The position numbers and the translations under genes were made by a program. DNA of 64,000 bases from Candidatus Promineofilum glycogenicum (GTDB lineage Bacteria > Chloroflexota > Anaerolineae > Promineifilales > Promineifilaceae): contig JADJHJ010000006.1 in assembly GCA_016707605.1 (NCBI GenBank), positions 62,001-126,000 of the forward strand, written 5' to 3'. Position 1 is the stretch's first letter. Each line of letters opens with the position of its first letter. Positions 59,101 to 64,000 of the stretch are shown here, piece after piece. The notes below the pieces were generated by a model. That model worked only from the letters and a program-made list of their open reading frames with translations. It made no database searches and had not been told where the DNA came from.

Positions 59101-60726
59101 ATGCGTACCCCATTCGTTGCCGGCAACTGGAAGATGAACAAGACGGCCGACGCCGCCGTGGCCTTTGTGACCGAGATCGCCCCCGAACTGAACGCCATTG
59201 ACGGCATTGACATCGCCGTCTGCCCGCCCTTCATCGCCATCCCCGCCGTGGCCCAGGCTCTGGCCGGGACCCGGATCGGCGTCGGCGCGCAGAACATGTA
59301 CTACGAGACCAGCGGCGCCTACACCGGCGAAGTCTCCCCGGCCATGCTCCAGGGCCTCTGCCGCTACGTCATCCTCGGCCACTCCGAGCGCCGCGCCCTG
59401 TTCGGCGAGACGGACGAAGGCGTCAACAAGAAGATCTTCGCCGCGCTGGCCCACGGCCTGACGCCCATCGTCTGCGTCGGCGAGAGTCTGGCCCAGAACC
59501 AGGCCGGCGAGACCCAGGCCTTCGTCAGCGGCCAGGTGCGGGCGGCCTTCGCCAACCTGACCCCGGAGCAGGCGGCCACTTGCGTCGTCGCCTACGAGCC
59601 GATCTGGGCCATCGGCACCGGCCTGTCGGCCAGCGCCCAGCAGGCCGAGGACATCATCCGCGCCAGCGTGCGCGACGTGCTGACCGACCTGTTCGGCGAC
59701 GACGCGGCCCAGGCCATCCGCATCCAGTACGGCGGCAGCGTCACCGAGGACAACATCGCCGACTACATGGGCCAGCCCGACATCGACGGCGCGCTCGTCG
59801 GCGGGGCGTCGCTCAAGCCGACGTTCATCAAGCTCGTCCGAGGAGCCGTCGCGAAAAAAAAAAAACCGCCAGCGGCCCCCCCGCTTGGGTCGGTCTGGAA
59901 AATCGTGAATGTGTGGTCTTTCTTCAGAAACACCATGAACGACCCGTTGATGCTGTTCCTGGCCGCGGCCGTCGCTCTGGTCGTGCTGGTCTTCCTGCAG
60001 CGCTGGATTCACGCCCACCTGCACGGCGTCAGCCTGCTGCTGACCGGCCGGCCGGAGTGGGCCGTGATCGTCTACGCGGTCGTCCTGTTCCCCGGCGTCT
60101 TTCTGCACGAGGCGAGCCACTGGCTGGCGGCGACGCTGACGGGCGTGCGCACCGGCGGCGTGTCGCTGTTGCCGCGCCGCCAGCCGGACGGGACGTTACA
60201 GTTGGGCTACGTCGAGTACTACAAAGGGCGCACCCTCGGCCCCTTCCGCGAGAGCTTCATCGGGGCCGCGCCGCTCATCGCCGGCACGGCGGTCATCCTG
60301 CTCATCGGCTATCGCGTCTTCGCCGTGACCGCCCTGGCCGATGCCGTGCAGACGGGTGACATCAGCACCCTGGCCGACGCTCTGGCCGCGTTCATCGCCA
60401 CACCCAACTTCTTCGTCTGGCTCTACCTGCTCTTCGCCATCGGCAACGCCATGCTGCCCAGCAAGTCCGACCGCCACGCCTGGCCGGCCTTCCTGCTGTG
60501 GATGGGCGCGCTGACCATCGCCGCGGCCTTCCTGACTCGCGGCAGCGACGTGCTCGATGGTCTGGCCCGGCCGGTGGCGACGCTGTTCGGCTATCTGGCC
60601 ATCGCCCTGAGTATCGCTATCGCCGTTGACCTGCTGTTCATGGCCGTCATCGCCCTGCTGGAGTGGCTGCTGGGCCGGGTGCGCGGCATGAGCGTCGTCT
60701 ACGGCCGGCAGGCCAACGAGCCGTAG
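59101..60726 (+). CDS. tpiA: triosephosphate isomerase joined in frame to an M50-like membrane metallopeptidase
   Basis: 541 codons in one frame. Residues 1-250 are a complete triosephosphate isomerase: MRTPFVAGNWKMNKT, GAQNMYYETSGAYTGEVSP, VILGHSERRALFGE (His), VAYEPIWAIGTGLSAS (Glu), IQYGGSVTEDN and GALVGGASLKPTFIKLV. A run of 12 A (59852-59863) follows, read AKKKKPP, then a short linker. From MNDPLMLFLAAAV (59935) comes a membrane protein with zinc motif FPGVFLHEASHWLAATLTGV (HExxH) and a late NAMLPSKSDRHAWP segment, as in M50 site-2-protease-like proteins. Normally these are separate genes. A one-base change in the A tract would end tpiA within about 20 codons and make the second gene start at 59935. 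The enzyme itself is certain; the fusion is not. Confidence 0.88.
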   Translation: MRTPFVAGNWKMNKTADAAVAFVTEIAPELNAIDGIDIAVCPPFIAIPAVAQALAGTRIGVGAQNMYYETSGAYTGEVSPAMLQGLCRYVILGHSERRALFGETDEGVNKKIFAALAHGLTPIVCVGESLAQNQAGETQAFVSGQVRAAFANLTPEQAATCVVAYEPIWAIGTGLSASAQQAEDIIRASVRDVLTDLFGDDAAQAIRIQYGGSVTEDNIADYMGQPDIDGALVGGASLKPTFIKLVRGAVAKKKKPPAAPPLGSVWKIVNVWSFFRNTMNDPLMLFLAAAVALVVLVFLQRWIHAHLHGVSLLLTGRPEWAVIVYAVVLFPGVFLHEASHWLAATLTGVRTGGVSLLPRRQPDGTLQLGYVEYYKGRTLGPFRESFIGAAPLIAGTAVILLIGYRVFAVTALADAVQTGDISTLADALAAFIATPNFFVWLYLLFAIGNAMLPSKSDRHAWPAFLLWMGALTIAAAFLTRGSDVLDGLARPVATLFGYLAIALSIAIAVDLLFMAVIALLEWLLGRVRGMSVVYGRQANEP

Positions 60727-60736
60727 GGGGCATCAT

Positions 60737-61243
60737 ATGCAGCCCAGCATCCGCACCATCCTGGCCACGACCGAGATCTTCGACAACTTCAGCGACGCGC
60801 AGTTGACGCTGGTGGCCGCGCTGTGCACACCCGTCACCTACAGCCGCGGCCACGTCGTGCTGAGCGAGAACGAGGCCTCGGATGAGATGTACATCATCGG
60901 CCGCGGCGGCGTCGAGGTGCTGGTCAACCCCGGCGCGGTCGGCGACGCGGCCCAGCAGCAGGTCGCGCCGGTGGTGCTGACCGAGTTGCGCCAGGGGCAG
61001 ATCGTCGGCGAAGTGGCTCTGGTCGATCAGGGCGTGCGCTCGGCCACCATCCGCGTCAGCCGCGACGACACGCTGCTGCTGCGCCTGCGCCGCGACCAGC
61101 TCATGCGTCTGGGCGAGACCTACCCCGTGCTGGGCTTCAAGCTGATGCGCAATCTGGCGGCCGAATTGGCGACGAAGATACGCAACACCGACTGGCTGGT
61201 GCGGCAGTACCAGCTTCAACTCCGGGAAAACTCACCAGGCTAA
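60737..61243 (+). CDS. stand-alone cyclic nucleotide-binding domain protein
   Basis: 168 residues: one Crp-type beta-barrel domain (SIRTILATTEIFDNFSDAQLTLVAALCTPVTYSRGHVVLSENEASDEMYIIGRGGVEVLVNPG) with the phosphate-binding cassette-like LRQGQIVGEVALVDQGVRSATIRVSRDDTLLLRLRRDQLMRL. There is no helix-turn-helix or other output domain; a short helix (MRNLAAELATKIRNTDWLVRQYQLQL) ends it. The GE(V/L)AL(V)...RSATI pattern matches cAMP/cGMP binders. It is 10 bp downstream of the metallopeptidase-type domain and may regulate it. It could sense cyclic nucleotide from the cyclase pair at 49.7-55.1 kb, which is inference only. Confidence 0.85.
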   Translation: MQPSIRTILATTEIFDNFSDAQLTLVAALCTPVTYSRGHVVLSENEASDEMYIIGRGGVEVLVNPGAVGDAAQQQVAPVVLTELRQGQIVGEVALVDQGVRSATIRVSRDDTLLLRLRRDQLMRLGETYPVLGFKLMRNLAAELATKIRNTDWLVRQYQLQLRENSPG

Positions 61244-61282
61244 TCAACCGCCAAACGTCCAGCACAGTTGAAGGGAGGGACA

Positions 61283-62581
61283 ATGCGCATCGGAATGGTC
61301 TCGGCCACGTATGACCCCACGGTCATCAACGGCGCGGTGCGCATGGTGACGCTCTATAAGCAACACCTGGAGGCGTTGGGGCACGAAGTCACCATCTTCA
61401 CCCTGGGCGACGAACAGGAGGGCGACGGCGCGGCGCGCATCGTCCGCTCGCCCGGCTTCCGGCTGGGCGACTATGGCTACTTCGTCGGCCTGCGCTACAG
61501 CCGCGAGGCGCAGATGCTGCTGACGGAGATGGACGTCGTCCACTGCCACCACCTGCTGATGAGCGTGGAGATGGCCCACCGCTACGCCCGCTGCCCCATC
61601 GTCTACACCAACCACACCCGCTACGACCTCTACACCGGGGCCTATACGCCGCTGCCCCAACCGGCGGCCGACGCCATCATGCGCCAGATATGGCCCGAAT
61701 TCACCGGCCTGGCCGACACGGTCATCGCCCCATCGGAGAGCGTCCGCCAACTGCTGGCCGATTTCGGCGTGCACGCGCCCTTGGTCGTCATAGAGAACGG
61801 TATCGAACTGGAGCCGTTCCTGCAACCGCGCCGGCCACGGGCCAAGAACGACTTCGGCCTGCCCGACGACGCCTTTCTACTGCTCTACGTCGGCCGCCTG
61901 TCGAGCGAGAAGAACGTGCTGGCCCTGCTGGAACAGATGGCCCTGGCCTGCCAGGTGATGCCGGGGCTGCACCTGGCGATTATCGGCAAGGGGCCGCAGG
62001 AGGAGGAGTTGCGCCAACGGGCGGCCGAACTCCAACTCGGCGGCTGCGTCCACTTCCGCGGCGTCGTGCCCTTCGACGAGGTGGGCGACTGGCTGGCCAC
62101 GGCCGACGCCTTCGTCACCGCCTCGACCAGCGAAGTCCACCCGCTGACCATCATCGAGGCGATGGCCGCCGGCAAGCCCATCGCCGCGGTGCAGTCGCCG
62201 GGCATCAGCGACACGGTTGAGCCGGGCGTCACCGGGCTGACGACGACCACGGTCGACGGATTGTCGGCGGCCATCGTCGCCCTGGCCGCCGACCCGGCGC
62301 GCGCCCGGGCAATGGGCGAGGCCGCGCGCGAGGCCAGCCGCCGCTTCGACATCGGCCGCACCGTCGGCCTGACCGTTGACCTGTACGAATCGCTGCTGGC
62401 AACGCGGCCTGACCTGACCCGCGACGACCCGCACGGCCGCTGGTCGCGCCGCACCGAGATGTGGGCCGGGCTGCTCGACCAGTTGGCCCAGCTCGTGCGG
62501 CCGTCGGACGACGCCGACGATGGCGCGCGCCGCTGGTGGCCGGCCGGCATTCTGGCCGGGCGCAAGGAGCACGATGAGTGA
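61283..62581 (+). CDS. GT4-family glycosyltransferase
   Basis: 432 residues with a GT-B fold. N-terminal: MRIGMVSATYDPTVINGAVRMVTLYKQHLEALGHEVTIFTLGDEQ and VVHCHHLLMSVEMAHRYARCPIVYTNHTRYDLYTG. C-terminal: DDAFLLLYVGRLSSEKNVLALLEQMALACQVMPGLHLAIIGKGPQEEELRQRAAELQLGGCVHFRGVVPFDEVGDWLATADAFVTASTSEVHPLTIIEAMAAGKPIAAVQSPGISDTVEPGVTGL, with the E(x)7E donor motif. The N-terminal HH and TNHT features recall the diacylglycerol/phosphatidylinositol glucosyltransferase branch, so glycolipid synthesis is a reasonable guess, helped by the MGDG-synthase-like gene at 63060. The ATG at 61283 has GGAGGG upstream. Its end overlaps yraN by 8 bp. Confidence 0.9.
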   Translation: MRIGMVSATYDPTVINGAVRMVTLYKQHLEALGHEVTIFTLGDEQEGDGAARIVRSPGFRLGDYGYFVGLRYSREAQMLLTEMDVVHCHHLLMSVEMAHRYARCPIVYTNHTRYDLYTGAYTPLPQPAADAIMRQIWPEFTGLADTVIAPSESVRQLLADFGVHAPLVVIENGIELEPFLQPRRPRAKNDFGLPDDAFLLLYVGRLSSEKNVLALLEQMALACQVMPGLHLAIIGKGPQEEELRQRAAELQLGGCVHFRGVVPFDEVGDWLATADAFVTASTSEVHPLTIIEAMAAGKPIAAVQSPGISDTVEPGVTGLTTTTVDGLSAAIVALAADPARARAMGEAAREASRRFDIGRTVGLTVDLYESLLATRPDLTRDDPHGRWSRRTEMWAGLLDQLAQLVRPSDDADDGARRWWPAGILAGRKEHDE

Positions 62582-62957
62582 GCGTCCGTCGGCCCCCCGC
62601 CAGCGCCTCGGCCGCTGGGGCGAAGGCGTGGCCGCCACCCACCTGGAGGCCCACGGCTATACCATCGTGGCCCGCAACTGGCGCTGCGCCGCGGGCGAGA
62701 TCGACCTGGTGGCCCGCGACGGGGAGACCTTTGTTTTCGTAGAGGTGAAGACGAGGCGCGGCCGGGAGTACGGCGCGCCGGAAGAGGCCCTGACGCCGCG
62801 CAAGGCGGCCAAGCTGCTCCAGTTGGGCGAGCAGTACTGCTATGAGAATGAACTGAACGACGTGAACTGGCGCATCGACCTGGTGGCCGTCGAACTGGAC
62901 GCGCGCGGCCTCCTCCTGCGCTGCGAGCACATTCCCAACGCGGTCCTAGGTTGGTGA
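62574..62957 (+). CDS. yraN: UPF0102/YraN family endonuclease-like protein
   Basis: 127 residues: RQRLGRWGEGVAATHLEAHGYTIVARNWRCAAGEIDLVARDGETFVFVEVKTRRGREYGAPEEALTPRKAAKLLQLGEQYC. The GEIDLVxxD...VEVKTR pattern is the PD-(D/E)XK nuclease-like core of YraN. Its cellular function is unknown, though a Holliday-junction-resolvase-like fold is predicted for the family. ATG at 62574 overlaps the glycosyltransferase stop by 8 bp; the longer start at 62520 would be out of context. Confidence 0.92.
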   Translation: MSERPSAPRQRLGRWGEGVAATHLEAHGYTIVARNWRCAAGEIDLVARDGETFVFVEVKTRRGREYGAPEEALTPRKAAKLLQLGEQYCYENELNDVNWRIDLVAVELDARGLLLRCEHIPNAVLGW

Positions 62958-62972
62958 GGGGTATGAAGAAAG

Positions 62973-63041
62973 AAACCACAGATTACACAGATTTCACAGA
63001 TTTGATCTGCTAATCTGTGAAATCTGCGTAATCTGTGGTTT
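62973..63041. repeat. palindromic repeat, CAGATT family
   Basis: AAACCACAGATTACACAGAT... is mirrored by AATCTGTGAAATCTGCGTAA...TGTGGTTT, with a short loop around GATCTG. It fills most of the gap between yraN and the next gene. Confidence 0.8.
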
Positions 63042-63059
63042 CCCCTTCTTAGAGACCAC

Positions 63060-64000
63060 ATGAACGACAGTCGCAACATTCTTGTGCTGACCAACGACGC
63101 CGGGCTGGGCCACCGGCAGGCGGCGCTGGCGACGGTGGCCGCGCTGGAGCAGCGCTACGGCGCGCTCTGCCGCCCCCTGCTGGTCAATCCCCTCGACGAG
63201 CCGGGCGTGCCCGCGGCGCTGCGCAACAGCCAGTCGGACTTCAACCGCGTCGTCCGCTTCGCCCCGGCCCTCTATCGCCTGGGCCACGGCCTGGCCAACA
63301 CGACGCTGCCGACGCGCCTGATGGAGCGCATGGAGGTACTGACGCTGACCGAGCCGATCGGCCGCGTGCTGGCGCGGGCGCAACCCGACGTGGTCGTCAC
63401 CACCCACCCGGTGTTCGTCTACCTGCTGGCCACCTATCGCCGCCGCGAGGGCGCGACGTGGCCGCTGGTCGTCCTCGTCACCGATCTGGCCCGCCTGCAA
63501 CGCCTGTGGTTCCGGCGCGAGGTCGATCGCTACCTGGTGCCGACGGCCGAGGCGGCGGCGCTGGCCGCGCGGCGCGGCATCCCGGCCGAGCGCGTCCACG
63601 TGACCGGCATCCCCATCGACTTACGGCTGAGCGAGCAGCCGGCGCGGGCCGCGTTGCGCGCCGCCAACGGCTGGGACGCCGAACGGCCGACGGTGCTGGC
63701 CGTGGGCAGCCGTCGCGTACAGGAGTTCACCGCCTTTCTGCGCGCTCTGAACGAGGCCGAGTTGCCCATTCAGGTGATCGTCGTCACCGGGGACGACGCC
63801 GATCTGCTGGATGAGGTGCGGGCTATCGACTGGCGCGTGCCGGCCCACCTCTACGGCTACGTGACCGAGTTGCCGCTGTGGCTGGGCGCGGCCGATGCCG
63901 TCATCACCAAGGCCGGCGGGCTGACCCTGGCCGAGGCGCTGGCCGCCGGTTGCCCGCCGTTCATCATCCAGTGCACGCCGATGCACGAGCGCGGCAACGC
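63060..64000 (+). CDS. MGDG-synthase-like glycosyltransferase, N-terminal part (runs off the window)
   Basis: 313 visible residues beginning MNDSRNILVLTNDAGLGHRQAALATVAALEQRYG, the GxGH motif of the GT28/MGDG-synthase branch. It continues VVVTTHPVFVYLLATYRRREG, LVTDLARLQRLWFRREVDRYLVPTAEAAALAARRGIPAERVHVTGIPIDLRLSEQP, and the donor domain HLYGYVTELPLWLGAADAVITKAGGLTLAEALAAGCPPFIIQ. The KAGG(L)TxxEA(L)A motif binds the UDP-sugar. Diacylglycerol is the likely acceptor by family, making membrane glycolipids. The sequence ends within the C-terminal domain. The ATG at 63060 follows AGAGACCAC, a weak ribosome-binding site. Confidence 0.88.
   Translation, partial: MNDSRNILVLTNDAGLGHRQAALATVAALEQRYGALCRPLLVNPLDEPGVPAALRNSQSDFNRVVRFAPALYRLGHGLANTTLPTRLMERMEVLTLTEPIGRVLARAQPDVVVTTHPVFVYLLATYRRREGATWPLVVLVTDLARLQRLWFRREVDRYLVPTAEAAALAARRGIPAERVHVTGIPIDLRLSEQPARAALRAANGWDAERPTVLAVGSRRVQEFTAFLRALNEAELPIQVIVVTGDDADLLDEVRAIDWRVPAHLYGYVTELPLWLGAADAVITKAGGLTLAEALAAGCPPFIIQCTPMHERGN

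Overview
The window is high-GC, gene-dense DNA from a bacterial chromosome, most likely a Chloroflexota of the Anaerolineae type. The inference rests on large SARP/BTAD-AAA-TPR regulators, class III cyclase-AAA-TPR proteins, GxxExxY and PIN toxin genes, DUF2382 stress proteins, many leaderless promoters, and several families of short palindromic repeats scattered between and even inside genes. No rRNA, tRNA, CRISPR array, prophage or complete insertion sequence was recognised. Several single-base frameshifts and two near-pure G tracts suggest a draft or metagenome assembly, so broken genes should be read with that in mind.

Layout. 0-2.2 kb: the 5' part of galK, an LLM flavin oxidoreductase and a VapBC-like pair whose toxin has a premature stop. 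2.2-6.7 kb (minus strand): a sulfur-carrier cysteine biosynthesis operon (cysM, JAMM protease, CysO/MoaD-like carrier, DUF4395, thioredoxin-like protein, MoeZ-like activator) behind a strong promoter and a roughly 200-nt structured leader. 6.6-13.4 kb: an Ala-rich unknown, a frameshifted YhhN-like membrane protein, recD2, a thiolase with its DUF35 partner, and a MazF-type pair. 13.5-22 kb: a 7TM-like sensor protein, a VapBC pair, a fused aconitase X, a ScyD-like propeller, a pentapeptide protein, a phytoene-desaturase-like oxidoreductase and an unknown. 22-31 kb: a SpoIIE/RsbW fusion with two RsbV-like STAS proteins, a flavoprotein disulfide reductase, a cupredoxin lipoprotein, a Phd/VapC pair, a second sensor-like membrane protein and a small membrane protein. 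30.6-37.1 kb: a SARP-type regulator, two unknowns and two DUF2382 proteins. 37.5-42.3 kb: an aminotransferase, then metY-metX-metW under a SAM riboswitch. 42.3-49.5 kb: an SDR, two glycosyltransferase-type genes and cdaA-cdaR-der. 49.7-64 kb: a pair of cyclase/AAA proteins, smc, tpiA fused to a membrane metallopeptidase, a cyclic-nucleotide-binding protein, a GT4 glycosyltransferase, yraN and the start of an MGDG-synthase-like glycosyltransferase.

The most interesting signals are the following. (1) A 35-bp promoter element, a direct heptamer repeat with an 11-bp period placed exactly 6 bp before a -10 box, stands in front of four genes between 13.5 and 30.6 kb. It looks like a SARP-controlled regulon, and one copy sits in the divergent promoter of the local SARP gene. 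(2) Two adjacent class III cyclases have complementary losses of active-site residues, suggesting an obligate heterodimer. (3) The cysM leader hides the Shine-Dalgarno sequence in its closing stem and matches no riboswitch class known to me. (4) Repeat families fill the gaps of the cysteine operon and interrupt recD2 and aconitase X in frame.
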